From: Parcubacteria group bacterium LiPW_15
Lineage (GTDB): Bacteria; Patescibacteria; Paceibacteria; UBA6257; 2-01-FULL-56-20
Assembly (NCBI GenBank): GCA_007375645.1
Contig: VMER01000003.1
Location: forward strand, 62,001 to 126,000
DNA: 64,000 nucleotides
Direction of reading: 5' to 3'
In this document: piece by piece, positions 1 to 7,624 of the stretch
Numbering within the stretch: the first letter of the stretch is position 1
How the letters are laid out: each line of letters begins with the position of its first letter
Notes under the pieces: generated by a model
The model's input: only the letters and a program-made list of their open reading frames with translations
Told to the model about the DNA's origin: nothing
Database searches by the model: none
Program-made: the position numbers and the translations under genes

Positions 1-2
1 AG

Positions 3-365
3 GCCAAGTACGGCAAGGGAGTTTTCAGCCGGGCAATGGCGAGAAAGGTAAAGAAGGACGCGGCGCGCATCGTGGTCATCCAAGGCATCCGCTGGTGGAC
101 CGATGTCGCGGCGCTCAAGGCTCTGCATGGGACCCTGATCTACGTGACCGCCGACAAGGATGTCCGCTTTCGGCGGTCCGTCGCCGATTCCGAAAAAAAG
201 GATGAGGCGGGAATGACGCGCAGGAAATTCGAGAAACAGGAACGCGCGAAGACGGAGATCTACATCCCGCAGATCGCCGCCCGAGCGAATTTCCGTTTCG
301 AAAACAACGGGGCTGAAAGAGAGCTCACCCGCGCGATCCGTAAGTTCGTGAAGGAACGTTTCTAG
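3..365 (+). CDS. Nucleotide-kinase-like protein, C-terminal part (truncated by window edge)
   Basis: The frame is open from the left edge, so the gene starts outside the window and only about 121 C-terminal residues are visible. The segment VVIQGIRWWTDVAAL followed by LIYVTADKDVRFRR resembles the lid and base-binding half of dephospho-CoA-kinase-like or adenylate-kinase-like P-loop kinases, where an IDGIR-type motif is followed by a strand and an R-x-x-R element. The P-loop itself would lie upstream. The methionine at base 36 is probably internal. A hairpin terminator follows directly. The family call is inference from motifs; substrate unknown. Confidence 0.6.
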   Translation, partial: AKYGKGVFSRAMARKVKKDAARIVVIQGIRWWTDVAALKALHGTLIYVTADKDVRFRRSVADSEKKDEAGMTRRKFEKQERAKTEIYIPQIAARANFRFENNGAERELTRAIRKFVKERF

Positions 366-371
366 GGACTC

Positions 372-407
372 AAGCCTGTCTCGACGCAAAGTCGGGATGG
401 GCTTTTT
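372..407 (+). terminator. Rho-independent terminator of the leading kinase-like gene
   Basis: Seven bases after the stop codon, AAGCC and GTCTCGAC pair with GTCGGGAT and GGGCTT (with G-U pairs) around a GCAAA loop, followed by a T run on the plus strand. Confidence 0.75.
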
Positions 408-421
408 CAAATATAAAAAGA

Positions 422-448
422 GCCCCCGAGTGCCGAAGCACCGGGGGC
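422..448 (-). terminator. Terminator of the minus-strand structured RNA
   Basis: GCCCCCGAGTGC-CGAA-GCAC-CGGGGGC forms a very stable hairpin. Read on the minus strand it is followed by CTCTTTTT, so it ends transcription coming from the promoter near 1138. Confidence 0.85.
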
Positions 449-693
449 CAAAGAACACAGGACCGTTCGCGCAAGCTTTGTGCGGGGAAGGGCGTCGTTT
501 ATGCTCTTGCTGGAAAGAGCCGTCGATCGCCGCTTCGCTTTTAGTGCGCTCGGTCGCCCCTTGAGGGGCACGGGCATCGCCGTTCGTTCTATCTCACGAC
601 AGTACGAACGTGGCCTTGTTGGTCGAGCCGTCGCAGGCTCGCGCAGACGGAGGGAGTGCCCTCCGACAATCTCGCGTTCGAACGGGGAGTCCG

Positions 694-711
694 CTAATTG
701 AAACCACTCAC
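694..711 (-). CDS. Mini-ORF 3, peptide (f)MSGFN
   Basis: GTG-AGT-GGT-TTC-AAT-TAG preceded by CCGGAGGAAAAAACC. It has the same layout as units 1 and 2 and again ends with TAG followed by C. The hairpin is weaker (CGG/CCG). Confidence 0.35.
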   Translation of the reverse strand: MSGFN

Positions 712-761
712 GGTTTTTTCCTCCGGCTCGATGTTTTGCGATTGGCGCGAAGTGGGGGGTG

Positions 762-779
762 CTAGACGAAACCGCTCAC
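762..779 (-). CDS. Mini-ORF 2, peptide (f)MSGFV
   Basis: GTG-AGC-GGT-TTC-GTC-TAG preceded by AAGGAGGAATC; a CACGA/TCGTG hairpin presents the Shine-Dalgarno in its loop. Serine uses AGC here against TCC in unit 1, all three bases changed with the amino acid kept. Confidence 0.35.
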   Translation of the reverse strand: MSGFV

Positions 780-858
780 GATTCCTCCTTCGTGTGCCGC
801 AGACGCGGAGAGGCATCGCACGCCCCTCCGCCGAATGAGAGTAGGAGGTTGGTGGCCG

Positions 859-876
859 CTACGTGAAACCGGACAT
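859..876 (-). CDS. Mini-ORF 1, peptide MSGFT
   Basis: ATG-TCC-GGT-TTC-ACG-TAG preceded by GGAGGAACC. The Shine-Dalgarno sits in the loop of an ACATGG/CCATGT hairpin that also contains the start codon. It is the first of three like units in the structured RNA. Translation is inferred only. Confidence 0.35.
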   Translation of the reverse strand: MSGFT

Positions 877-1110
877 GGTTCCTCCATGTGGCTCTCTACC
901 GTCCGCGCCCGCCAGTCGTCGGGGGCGCGAATTACTCATTCTCCCTCGCAGAACCCCGAAGACCACGATGGTCCCCGAGAGTCGGCTCTTTTTATCGCCT
1001 GCGGACTTTTGCCGCGCGCGACATGAGCTCGCGAGGGGGCTGAACCTGTTTCCCGTCGAAGCCACTGGGGCATCCGACGGGCTATTCAATTGGGAATGTT
1101 CAAGGCTTGT

Positions 1111-1138
1111 ATTATAGCACCCCCGTTATATTTGTCAA
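1111..1138 (-). promoter_or_regulatory. Perfect consensus sigma-70 promoter of the structured RNA
   Basis: On the minus strand TTGACA, a 16-nt spacer, and TATAAT preceded by TGC (extended -10). Both hexamers match consensus exactly, which suggests high constitutive expression. Confidence 0.9.
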
Positions 1139-1147
1139 CCCCGTGTT

Positions 1148-1618
1148 CTAAAACTGGTCTGGACCCATATTCTCCCTTTCAATTTCTAAAACTTTTTCGA
1201 GTCTCCGCCTAAAACGCTCTTCTTTTTCGTCAAACTTCGTTTCTAAAAATATTTTAACCATATTCCTCGCCAGCCCGGGATCGGTAAAATCTGCGGCAAG
1301 GCTTAAGACATTTACGTTGTCGTCATGTCGCGCATCAAAAACTTGATCCGGAGAAATTCCCAAGACAGAACGAATGCGTTTGAATTTATTTGCCACGATG
1401 TCCGCTCCGGAACCCGAAGCACAGATAATAATACCCGTGCTTTGTTCCAGGTTTCTTGAAACCTTGACCGCTACAGCTTTGGCGATATCCGGATAATCAT
1501 CGCCATCGGAAAAATTGGGAGCGACATCCTCCACCTCATATGCTCCTTCAACTAAATATTTTTTTAAAGATTCTTTAAGTTCGAATCCCCTGTGGTCGGC
1601 TCCAATATAGATAACCAT
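1148..1618 (-). CDS. rpiB: Ribose-5-phosphate isomerase B (RpiB/LacAB family)
   Basis: Interconverts ribose-5-phosphate and ribulose-5-phosphate in the non-oxidative pentose phosphate pathway. The 156-aa protein starts MVIYIGADHRGFELK, the typical RpiB N-terminus with substrate-binding Asp-His. It also has ICASGSGADIVANKFKRIRS (the family usually has G-x-G-x-G-x-x-I-x-A-N-K), then HDDNVNVLSL. The usual catalytic cysteine of the CGTG-type motif appears here as ICASGSG, so Cys is kept a few residues earlier. TATAAT ends 7 nt before the ATG, so the transcript should be leaderless. About 150-160 aa is normal for the family. Confidence 0.9.
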   Translation of the reverse strand: MVIYIGADHRGFELKESLKKYLVEGAYEVEDVAPNFSDGDDYPDIAKAVAVKVSRNLEQSTGIIICASGSGADIVANKFKRIRSVLGISPDQVFDARHDDNVNVLSLAADFTDPGLARNMVKIFLETKFDEKEERFRRRLEKVLEIERENMGPDQF

Positions 1619-1739
1619 ATAGATAATTATACTCGGCAGCGAGGATGCAGGGAAATGCTTGTATTTCCGTGTCAGCCGAGAGAACCGAGCATATAAATAC
1701 GAAGTATTTATATAGACTTTGGCGCCTTAAAATGGAAAA

Positions 1740-1764
1740 CCCCGCCGGGGCGTACCCGGCGGGG
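1740..1764 (-). terminator. Terminator of the secreted orphan gene
   Basis: CCCCGCCGGG and CCCGGCGGGG form a hairpin 10 bases beyond the stop codon at 1775; on the minus strand it is followed by TTTTCC. Confidence 0.75.
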
Positions 1765-1774
1765 AAAAGCGAAG

Positions 1775-2938
1775 TTACTGTTGCATCGGGGGGAATCTGT
1801 GGCTCGGACCCGGCCACACTTTGAGACGGTTTGTCCGGTCGGGCGCGGAACGCGATGGAGTCGGGTTGAGGATGGAGCCGCTTGAGGGAAGCTTCGCGCA
1901 AACATCCCACGCCAGAAGCGGATTTTTGGGATCCTCCCAAACAACCCTGTGCATCACTCCGCCCTTCATGGTCCCGAACGGAGCGCGTTGGTCACCGTAC
2001 AGATGATTCTGCCACCACCAGCCGACCCAACCTGGGCCTTTGAGATACGAGTATATCTCGCGCTGATACCAGAGAGACGGATCAGCGGCCCTGATACCGA
2101 ACACGACCGGAGACCAGTAGCCGGAAACAACCAGAAGCCGCGGCTCGGTAACGCCAAGCTCGGTGGCGAGAGCGATCCACGTCCGAAGCACTCCGACCAT
2201 GTCGTTGTCAAAGACCCGGTCCCCAAGTTGCCGTACGACCTCCGCGAGGTCTCCGGTCAGATCGAACTCCTGGACGGTATAAATCGAATACCCGCCCAAA
2301 AGTTCTCGTCGATCCGGCTTGGCCCCGCAGTACAACCAGTCGCACCACGGCATTGCTTGAACATATGCCCGGCCGGGGATTGCGCTGCTCCTGCCCCACT
2401 CGAATGTGGGGAAGCCGATCTCATCGTGATAATCGCGCAACTCCCAACCGTCAGGACCCCAGAACATGTCCTCGGCTTCGAGGAACGACTTGGCGATCCA
2501 CTCCTCGTTTTCGAAAACTTCTCGAACCACCGAGTACTCGGCGGGCTTTACCGGCGCCTTCATGGCAACATAGCGGAGATTGCCGCTTCCGTCATTCGGC
2601 ACGCGATAGACCTTGAAGAATCCGCCCTCAGCATAGGGCAGGTCGCCACGGTCCACGCACTCGCCCCAAAGGCACTTGAAATATCCGGTCAGATGGAAAG
2701 GCTTTTGGTCGTTCCAGGTCTGTGCCGGAACGAGGTACTCCAGCATGTTGATGGTTTTGCCGGATGCCTCGCTTGGCCACGCCCTGGGGAATTTCGGATC
2801 ATCATCCGAATACTGCCGCAAAGACTCCTGGGTGTCGGGGAACTCCAAGCTGACGACCTGAGCCACGGCCGAAGCGCCGACCATGAAACAGCCGATCAGA
2901 CCAACGGTAGAAAGCGCAGCGCCTAGTCTTTTGAACAT
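1775..2938 (-). CDS. Secreted orphan protein, 387 aa
   Basis: I do not recognise a family. The start is fixed by a strong GGAGGAGAGGG ribosome-binding site. The N-terminus is a signal peptide: MFKR, a hydrophobic stretch to about residue 25, and a likely cleavage after ASA. The mature part is rich in Trp, Tyr, Asp and Pro (for example WVGWWWQNHLYG) with a CLWGEC cysteine pair near residue 85 and a WCDWLYC pair later, suggesting a disulfide-bonded extracellular domain. Composition is GC-rich and unlike neighbouring rpiB and gapdh. It has its own promoter (2999-3026) and terminator. It belongs to the orphan class described in the findings. Confidence 0.75.
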   Translation of the reverse strand: MFKRLGAALSTVGLIGCFMVGASAVAQVVSLEFPDTQESLRQYSDDDPKFPRAWPSEASGKTINMLEYLVPAQTWNDQKPFHLTGYFKCLWGECVDRGDLPYAEGGFFKVYRVPNDGSGNLRYVAMKAPVKPAEYSVVREVFENEEWIAKSFLEAEDMFWGPDGWELRDYHDEIGFPTFEWGRSSAIPGRAYVQAMPWCDWLYCGAKPDRRELLGGYSIYTVQEFDLTGDLAEVVRQLGDRVFDNDMVGVLRTWIALATELGVTEPRLLVVSGYWSPVVFGIRAADPSLWYQREIYSYLKGPGWVGWWWQNHLYGDQRAPFGTMKGGVMHRVVWEDPKNPLLAWDVCAKLPSSGSILNPTPSRSAPDRTNRLKVWPGPSHRFPPMQQ

Positions 2939-2998
2939 TTCCCTCTCCTCCGATTCTCCGTTTTCAAACGCCCTCCCGGGCGCGATTGGACTACCGCG

Positions 2999-3026
2999 AT
3001 TATAAATAACGCATACCAAAAGTCAA
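2999..3026 (-). promoter_or_regulatory. Promoter of the secreted orphan
   Basis: Minus-strand TTGACT, 16-nt spacer, TATAAT. The -35 box touches the hairpin that ends gapdh. Confidence 0.8.
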
Positions 3027-3042
3027 AGAGGTTCGCCTCTTT
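3025..3042 (-). terminator. Hairpin after gapdh
   Basis: AAAGAGG-CGAA-CCTCTTT on the minus strand, 12 bases past the gapdh stop codon. The T run is short, so termination may be partial. Confidence 0.5.
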
Positions 3043-3053
3043 TATATTTTAAA

Positions 3054-4073
3054 TTAGAGAGCCGAGGCCGCGGAGAGAATGTGCTTGACCAAAGTCGCAA
3101 CGTAGCCGGCCTCGTTGTCGTACCAAGAAAGCACCTTAACCAAATTCCCGTCTATTACTTTCGTGAAGGTCAGATCCACTATCGCGCCGTAGGGTTCGCC
3201 GATGATATCGGAGGAAACCAATTGATCCTCGGTTACTTTTAATATTCCCTGCCAGCGCGGATCTTTTGCCGCCCGTTTAAAAATATCGTTTATCTCCGGC
3301 GCGGTGACATTGCGTTTGGCGACAAAGGTTATATCTGCCAGAGATCCGGTGATATTCGGAGTGCGGAAAGAAATGCCGTCAAACTTTCCCTCAAGTTCGG
3401 GAATGGCCCTGGTCACGGAAATAGCCGCACCGGTCGTCGAAGGCACGGTGTTCTGCGCCGCCGCTCGGCCGCGCCGAAAATCTTTCCCGCCCCTAACCGG
3501 ACCGTCCACCAGATTCTGAGTCGCGGTATAGCCGTGGACGGTCGAGAGAAATGCTTTTTGAATTCCGGGTTCTTCGGACATTATCTGGATAACGGGAGAA
3601 GCGGCATTCGTGGTACAACTGCCGTTCGAAGTTATCTTGCAGGTTTTCATATCTTTTTCGTTCACGCCCATGAGCACGGTTCGAGCCTCGGCCGATTCCG
3701 CGTCCTTAGCCGGAGCGGTTATGACCACTCTCTTTGCGCCGGCATCCAAGTGCGCCTTGGCACTAGTGAAGGATTCAAAAAATCCCGTGGCCTCAACCGC
3801 GATATCCACGCCCATAGTCCCCCAAGGAAGATTGGCGGGGTCTTTCATTTGTAGAACTTTCACCTTTTTCCCGCCCACGACCAAAGAATCACCCTCGACA
3901 TGCACCTCCTTATCGAAACGCCCGTAGACCGTATCGTACTTCAAAAGATAGGCGAGGTTTTGAATGTCACCCAAGTCATTGATGGCAACTATTTCCAAGC
4001 CTGGATATTCAAACGCCTGTCGGAACAAAAGCCGACCAATACGCCCGAATCCGTTTATCGCTATTTTTGCCAT
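3054..4073 (-). CDS. gap: Glyceraldehyde-3-phosphate dehydrogenase
   Basis: Oxidises glyceraldehyde-3-phosphate to 1,3-bisphosphoglycerate with NAD(P) in glycolysis. The 339-aa protein begins MAKIAINGFGRIGRLLFRQ, the Rossmann nucleotide-binding motif. The catalytic cysteine lies in SNGSCTTNAASPV; the family's second cysteine of this loop (CTTNC) is Ala here, which is tolerated in several lineages. STVHGYTATQ, the RRGRAAAQNTVPSTTGAA phosphate-binding segment and SWYDNEAGY are all intact. It lies alone between an orphan and peroxiredoxin. A TACAAT box about 12 nt upstream of the ATG suggests a short or no leader. Confidence 0.96.
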   Translation of the reverse strand: MAKIAINGFGRIGRLLFRQAFEYPGLEIVAINDLGDIQNLAYLLKYDTVYGRFDKEVHVEGDSLVVGGKKVKVLQMKDPANLPWGTMGVDIAVEATGFFESFTSAKAHLDAGAKRVVITAPAKDAESAEARTVLMGVNEKDMKTCKITSNGSCTTNAASPVIQIMSEEPGIQKAFLSTVHGYTATQNLVDGPVRGGKDFRRGRAAAQNTVPSTTGAAISVTRAIPELEGKFDGISFRTPNITGSLADITFVAKRNVTAPEINDIFKRAAKDPRWQGILKVTEDQLVSSDIIGEPYGAIVDLTFTKVIDGNLVKVLSWYDNEAGYVATLVKHILSAASAL

Positions 4074-4105
4074 TGTTATTTATGGATTGTATCTACAGTA
4101 ATTAT

Positions 4106-4131
4106 ACACCAGACCGTTCCGGATCTGGTGT
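4106..4131 (-). terminator. Hairpin between peroxiredoxin and gapdh
   Basis: ACACCAGA and TCTGGTGT pair around a 10-nt loop. It lies between the gapdh start and the peroxiredoxin stop and has a T run on the plus strand. On the minus strand its 3' arm runs into the TATAAT of gapdh, so it may act with that promoter rather than as a simple terminator. Confidence 0.45.
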
Positions 4132-4159
4132 TTTTATACTATATTCTATATTCTAGATT

Positions 4160-4753
4160 CTATTTTCTTTTCCTGAGTGCTCCGGCAACCTTGCCGGAAA
4201 TCTTTATGGACGGAGTGAGCGTTGCCGAACCTTCGTCCCAACTCGCCGGACAGGCCATGCCCTTGTGCATATTCACAAAGTTAAGAGCTTTAACTTTTCG
4301 AAGTATCTCTCCTGCGCTTCGGCCGATATTGTCTGCGGTAATATCCGCGGCTCGCAAAATGCCGTCCGGTGCGATGATGAACGCGGCTCTCTGCGCCAAT
4401 CCGCTTTCTTCGTCATAGATGCCTAAGTCTTTCGAAAGTTTGCCGTTGTGGTCCGCGGCCATCAAGAAATCCAAACCTTTCAGAAGCTCCTCGGTTTCTA
4501 TCCAGGCCTTGTGGGTAAAAACGGTGTCGGTTGAAACAACCACGACTTCCCCATTATGTTTTTTTATTTCCTCGTGCCGCTTTTTCAAATCGGCAAGTTC
4601 GGTCGGACAAACAAAGGTAAAATCTGCCGGGTAGAAAAACAAAACCAAGAATTTGGTTCTGAAGTTCGCGAGGCTTATTTTCTTAACTCCATCGGTCTTC
4701 GGATCGTAGGTCTCAAGCGAGAACTCCGGGAATTTTTGGTCTACTTTAAACAT
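4160..4753 (-). CDS. Typical 2-Cys peroxiredoxin (AhpC/Prx1 type)
   Basis: A thiol peroxidase that reduces hydrogen peroxide and organic hydroperoxides. The 197-aa protein has the peroxidatic cysteine in FYPADFTFVCPTELADL (about residue 50) and the resolving cysteine in HKGMACPASWDEG near residue 170, the layout of typical 2-Cys enzymes. The reducing partner (AhpF or thioredoxin reductase) is not in this window. Translation probably starts without a Shine-Dalgarno: TATCAT lies 8 nt before the ATG. Confidence 0.93.
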   Translation of the reverse strand: MFKVDQKFPEFSLETYDPKTDGVKKISLANFRTKFLVLFFYPADFTFVCPTELADLKKRHEEIKKHNGEVVVVSTDTVFTHKAWIETEELLKGLDFLMAADHNGKLSKDLGIYDEESGLAQRAAFIIAPDGILRAADITADNIGRSAGEILRKVKALNFVNMHKGMACPASWDEGSATLTPSIKISGKVAGALRKRK

Positions 4754-4818
4754 TTTATTTTATGATAAGTTGGTTGATTTTGTCAGTTAATTGTAGCATT
4801 TCACAGGATTTTGAAAAA

Positions 4819-4847
4819 TTGACGCGTACCCCCAAAAAACGTATGTT
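4819..4847 (+). promoter_or_regulatory. Promoter of the three-orphan operon 4881-6127
   Basis: TTGACG, 17-nt spacer, TATGTT, 33 bases upstream of the first start codon. Confidence 0.75.
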
Positions 4848-4880
4848 ATTGAAAGCTCAACACAACTAATGGAGGTCAAC

Positions 4881-5303
4881 ATGACCGATGCAGAAGTTCC
4901 TGTCGGTTGGTCAGATGATGGTTACCGCAAGTTGCTTGCCGCCACCACGGTAGAGGAGCTGGCGGAGTCCTTGGTCTCGGAGATGAAAAGGCACGGAACC
5001 GGAGTTACTCTGGTTTGCGGCGAAGGCCGGGACACGCAATTCATCGTGGATGCCTCGGCAACGACCGACGGACCTATTTTCAACGGAACGATGATCGAGA
5101 AGCAGATCGAGAGACTTTCCGAAAAGTCCGAGGCGGCAATTCACCTGGCATACGAGCTGCTCGATTCCGGATTGATAGCGCGGATCAGAATGAATGAGTC
5201 CGGACCAAAGACATCTCTCGAAACCTGGCTCAGCATGCTAGGTTCGAACCGTGAAATCGAAGTCTACCCCCCGGAATACGAAGACTCCGGCTGCTATAGC
5301 TGA
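4881..5303 (+). CDS. Orphan acidic protein, 140 aa
   Basis: No family recognised. The start MTDAEVPVGWSDDG was chosen because GGAGG lies 6 nt before it; an in-frame ATG 12 bases upstream overlaps that site. The protein is acidic, has no signal peptide or membrane segment and is predicted cytosolic and mostly helical. It ends with EYEDSGCYS. It is the first gene of a run of three GC-rich orphans, each with a purine-rich ribosome-binding site, and shares their codon style. Confidence 0.7.
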   Translation: MTDAEVPVGWSDDGYRKLLAATTVEELAESLVSEMKRHGTGVTLVCGEGRDTQFIVDASATTDGPIFNGTMIEKQIERLSEKSEAAIHLAYELLDSGLIARIRMNESGPKTSLETWLSMLGSNREIEVYPPEYEDSGCYS

Positions 5304-5356
5304 CCTCTGCGCGCCTCGCGCGCAATTTCCCTAAAGGAAGGGAAAAGGAAGGGAAG

Positions 5357-5842
5357 ATGAGTAAGAAACAACTTCCGAAGTTCTGGACCGAGCGCGACGC
5401 ACGCCAGGCAGACAAGGCAACCACCTACGAAGGCCTCGCGAAGATTGCTTGCCGGATCCTCCGAAGGCAATGGAAAAACCTCCCTGCCGGAAACGACCAC
5501 ATCGCGATCGTCTCCGGCACCCTCACGAACGGCGGAAGGCTTCCGCTTCGGGATATCCGGGCGAACATCCGCCTTTTCGGCAAGAAGATCGCGAAGCTCG
5601 AACGTCTGGGACTCCCCGTCTGGGACCAAAGGCCCTTCGAGGAGCACATCTTCCGCATCAAGAACCTCCCGGAGAACCGGAACAGGCCCATGAAGCTCCT
5701 GGACGGCTTCTACAAGCCAGTCTTTGACTCAGGGTTAATCACTCTCGCTTTCATGCTCCCGAACTGGAAACAGTCCCACGGAGCGAGATGGGAGAAGAGA
5801 CTGTTCCGAAAACTCGGCGTTTCCACCTTTTTCACCAAGTAA
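5357..5842 (+). CDS. Orphan basic protein, 161 aa
   Basis: No family recognised. A GGAAGGGAAG ribosome-binding site precedes the ATG. The protein is Lys/Arg-rich (about residues 30-40 RILRRQWKNLPAGNDHIAI; C-terminal WEKRLFRKLGVSTFFTK) with no membrane segment, so nucleic-acid contact is possible but unproven. It lies 53 bases after the previous orphan and 30 bases before the next, probably one operon. Confidence 0.7.
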   Translation: MSKKQLPKFWTERDARQADKATTYEGLAKIACRILRRQWKNLPAGNDHIAIVSGTLTNGGRLPLRDIRANIRLFGKKIAKLERLGLPVWDQRPFEEHIFRIKNLPENRNRPMKLLDGFYKPVFDSGLITLAFMLPNWKQSHGARWEKRLFRKLGVSTFFTK

Positions 5843-5872
5843 TTCAGTTTTTGCAAACAAGAGGAGAAAGAG

Positions 5873-6127
5873 ATGGAAAAGGTTGCAATCGTGACTACTG
5901 TCACGGGTATGACCTTGGAAATAGCGCTTGAAAAGGCGCGAGAAAAAACGACCGAGGAGTATCCGCAGAAAGTCCTGGAAGAACGCGGGAAGAGAGATAA
6001 AGACCTGGTCTGCCACGATGAAACGTATGATTGTGGCGTCACAGTCACAGTCACCCGCCATATCTCTTTCCTCACGGCAGAAGAAGCGTGTCGCGGGCCG
6101 GTACCGGCCGAGTTCGGACCAGACTGA
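5873..6127 (+). CDS. Orphan small protein, 84 aa
   Basis: No family recognised. AGAGGAGAAAGAG precedes the ATG. The sequence alternates beta-prone valine/threonine stretches (VAIVTTVTGMTL, VTVTVTRHISF) with a charged helix rich in Glu, Lys and Arg. Two cysteines occur near the middle. It is the last gene of the 4881-6127 operon and is closed by a perfect hairpin. Confidence 0.65.
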   Translation: MEKVAIVTTVTGMTLEIALEKAREKTTEEYPQKVLEERGKRDKDLVCHDETYDCGVTVTVTRHISFLTAEEACRGPVPAEFGPD

Positions 6128-6134
6128 GACCAAA

Positions 6135-6158
6135 AAACCCGCACGAAAGTGCGGGTTT
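6135..6158. terminator. Bidirectional terminator between orphan operon and serS
   Basis: AAACCCGCAC-GAAA-GTGCGGGTTT is a perfect stem with A and T flanks. It can serve both the plus-strand orphans and minus-strand serS. Confidence 0.85.
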
Positions 6159-6179
6159 CCTATATCCAACCGGCCGATC

Positions 6180-7466
6180 TTATCCCACCTCTTCCTTTCC
6201 TAAATATTTTTGTAAAATTTTCGGAATTTTTATTTTGCCCTCCGCAGTCTGGAAGTTTTCAATGATGGCGATAAGCGGCCGTTCCGAAAACGCGGTGCCG
6301 TTCAACATGTGGATAAACTTGGCGCCATCCGCGGACTTATATTTTATATTCAGCCTTCTCGCCTGAAAATCCGTAGTGTTGGAAGTAGAGTGCGTCTCCC
6401 GATACTCGCCCTCTCCGCCTTTCTGACCGGGAAGCCAGGCCTCTATGTCCCACTTGGCGGCAGCCGGGTCACCCAAATCCGCTCCGCAAATATCCAAAAC
6501 GTGATATGGAATGCCGAGCTCTTTCATAAGATATTCTTCTATCGCCAAAAGGAATTTGTGTTCGGCTTCGGATTTCTCCGGCTCAATAAAACTGAACATC
6601 TCAAACTTGTTGAACTGATGAACGCGTAAGATTCCCTTCGTATCTTTCCCGTAGCTTCCGGCTTCGCGCCTAAAGCAGGTTGAAAATCCCACATACCTAA
6701 GCGGAAGTTCTTTGGCGTCCAAAATTTCACCGGAATGCATCGGTCCGATGGATTGCTCCGAAGTTCCCACAAGATACATGTCGTCTTTTTCCAGGCGATA
6801 TATTTCGTCCCCACCGCGTTCCATATAACCCATGCCGGCCATAGCTTCCTTTTTGATAAGCACCGGAGGCAAAACAGGAATAAATGTTTTATCGCTCACC
6901 TCAAGTCCGGCGTCCTTCGCAATCTTCGCGAGCGTTTCGGAACTGGAGACCGTCTCGAAAAGAAACTGGCCCAAAGCAAACTCCAAGCGCACCAAATCGC
7001 CTTTCAAATATGCAAATCTGCTTCCGGAAACCTTGGCGGCGCGTTCGGTATCGATAAGGCCAAGGCTTTCGGCAATTTCCACATAATCTTTCGGTTTAAA
7101 ATCAAATTTGGGTTTTTCGCCCACCTCCCGCAGAACTTTATTGTCCGCGTCGCTGTCTCCTTTTATTACCCAATCGAACGGCGGGTTCGGTATTTTTATC
7201 CAAGAGGAATTTCTGGCAACTTCGGCTACGCCAACTTTTTCCTCCAAGATCTTTTCTTCGCCCTTCAAGCGCTTTCCTTCCTCTATATTTCTCTCTGCGC
7301 TGGCCTTCTTTTGGGCAACCCGGATCGCTTCAAGTTCCGCGGTGGCCTTCCGCCATTCTTCGTCCGCGCGCAAAAAATCATCCACTAGCGCCGGATCGGC
7401 TTTCTTTTTGGCTATTCCCTCCTTTATTTTCTCGGGGTTTTCCCTCAAAAGTTTAGCGTCTACCAT
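6180..7466 (-). CDS. serS: Seryl-tRNA synthetase
   Basis: Charges tRNA-Ser with serine. The protein begins with the N-terminal coiled-coil tRNA-binding arm (charged helices through about residue 110). The class II catalytic domain follows, with motif 2 in FRREAGSYGKDTKGILRVHQFNKFEMF and motif 3 near the C-terminus in LNGTAFSERPLIAIIENFQ. I chose MVDAKLLREN because a TATTAT box ends 7 nt before that ATG, giving a leaderless transcript; an ATG three codons upstream would overlap the box. At 428 aa the length is normal. The substrate tRNA-Ser(GCU) is at 30906. Confidence 0.95.
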   Translation of the reverse strand: MVDAKLLRENPEKIKEGIAKKKADPALVDDFLRADEEWRKATAELEAIRVAQKKASAERNIEEGKRLKGEEKILEEKVGVAEVARNSSWIKIPNPPFDWVIKGDSDADNKVLREVGEKPKFDFKPKDYVEIAESLGLIDTERAAKVSGSRFAYLKGDLVRLEFALGQFLFETVSSSETLAKIAKDAGLEVSDKTFIPVLPPVLIKKEAMAGMGYMERGGDEIYRLEKDDMYLVGTSEQSIGPMHSGEILDAKELPLRYVGFSTCFRREAGSYGKDTKGILRVHQFNKFEMFSFIEPEKSEAEHKFLLAIEEYLMKELGIPYHVLDICGADLGDPAAAKWDIEAWLPGQKGGEGEYRETHSTSNTTDFQARRLNIKYKSADGAKFIHMLNGTAFSERPLIAIIENFQTAEGKIKIPKILQKYLGKEEVG

Positions 7467-7554
7467 GTGTTCCATAATACTAGCTTCTCCGGAAAAATAA
7501 ACCCCGTACTGGGCAGGCCTAGGCTATCAGGCGGCACTTTTCTTTTCAATTTAA

Positions 7555-7580
7555 AAAGACCCGCATATAACGGGTTCTTT
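7555..7580 (-). terminator. Hairpin upstream of serS
   Basis: AAAGACCCG and CGGGTTCTTT pair with one bulge. On the minus strand the hairpin is followed by five T residues. It could stop antisense transcription from the thrS leader before serS. Confidence 0.5.
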
Positions 7581-7624
7581 GCTTGCCCGGCTAGCTTTTG
7601 CGAAAAAATCCGGTAATTTATAGA

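Larger units (their letters stand above)
421..1104 (-). ncRNA. Large structured RNA (about 690 nt) carrying three SD-start-stop mini-ORFs
   Basis: A consensus promoter upstream and a strong terminator downstream delimit one minus-strand transcript with no long convincing reading frame. It is GC-rich and hairpin-rich: near the 5' end CCCGTCG pairs with CGACGGG across a 16-nt loop. Between 890 and 694 a unit repeats three times: GGAGGAA, a start codon, a Ser-Gly-Phe-X codon string and TAG. The GGAGGAA of each unit sits in the loop of a small hairpin, and an ACCTCCT segment lies between units one and two. I considered tmRNA, RNase P RNA and 6S RNA; none fits. The class is unknown. Function could be translational (ribosome capture, minigenes), CsrB-like protein binding, or structural. 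Confidence 0.65.

Noticed and set aside
421..1104. tmRNA (because of CTTCGACGGGAAACAGG near the 5' end)
   Set aside because: The CGACGGG pairs locally with an upstream CCCGTCG, there is no tRNA-like T-arm or acceptor complement at the 3' end, and no tag reading frame.
421..1104. RNase P RNA
   Set aside because: None of the conserved P4 elements (GAGGAAAGTCC-type and ACAGAAA) are found on either strand.
480..1117. Several plus- and minus-strand reading frames of 60-85 codons over the structured RNA
   Set aside because: No ribosome-binding sites, low-complexity Arg/Ser/Pro translations, and they conflict with a clear promoter-to-terminator RNA unit.
1949..2926. 325-codon plus-strand reading frame opposite the secreted orphan
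   Set aside because: It is the complement of a gene with signal peptide, SD, promoter and terminator on the minus strand; GC-rich genes keep antisense frames open by chance.
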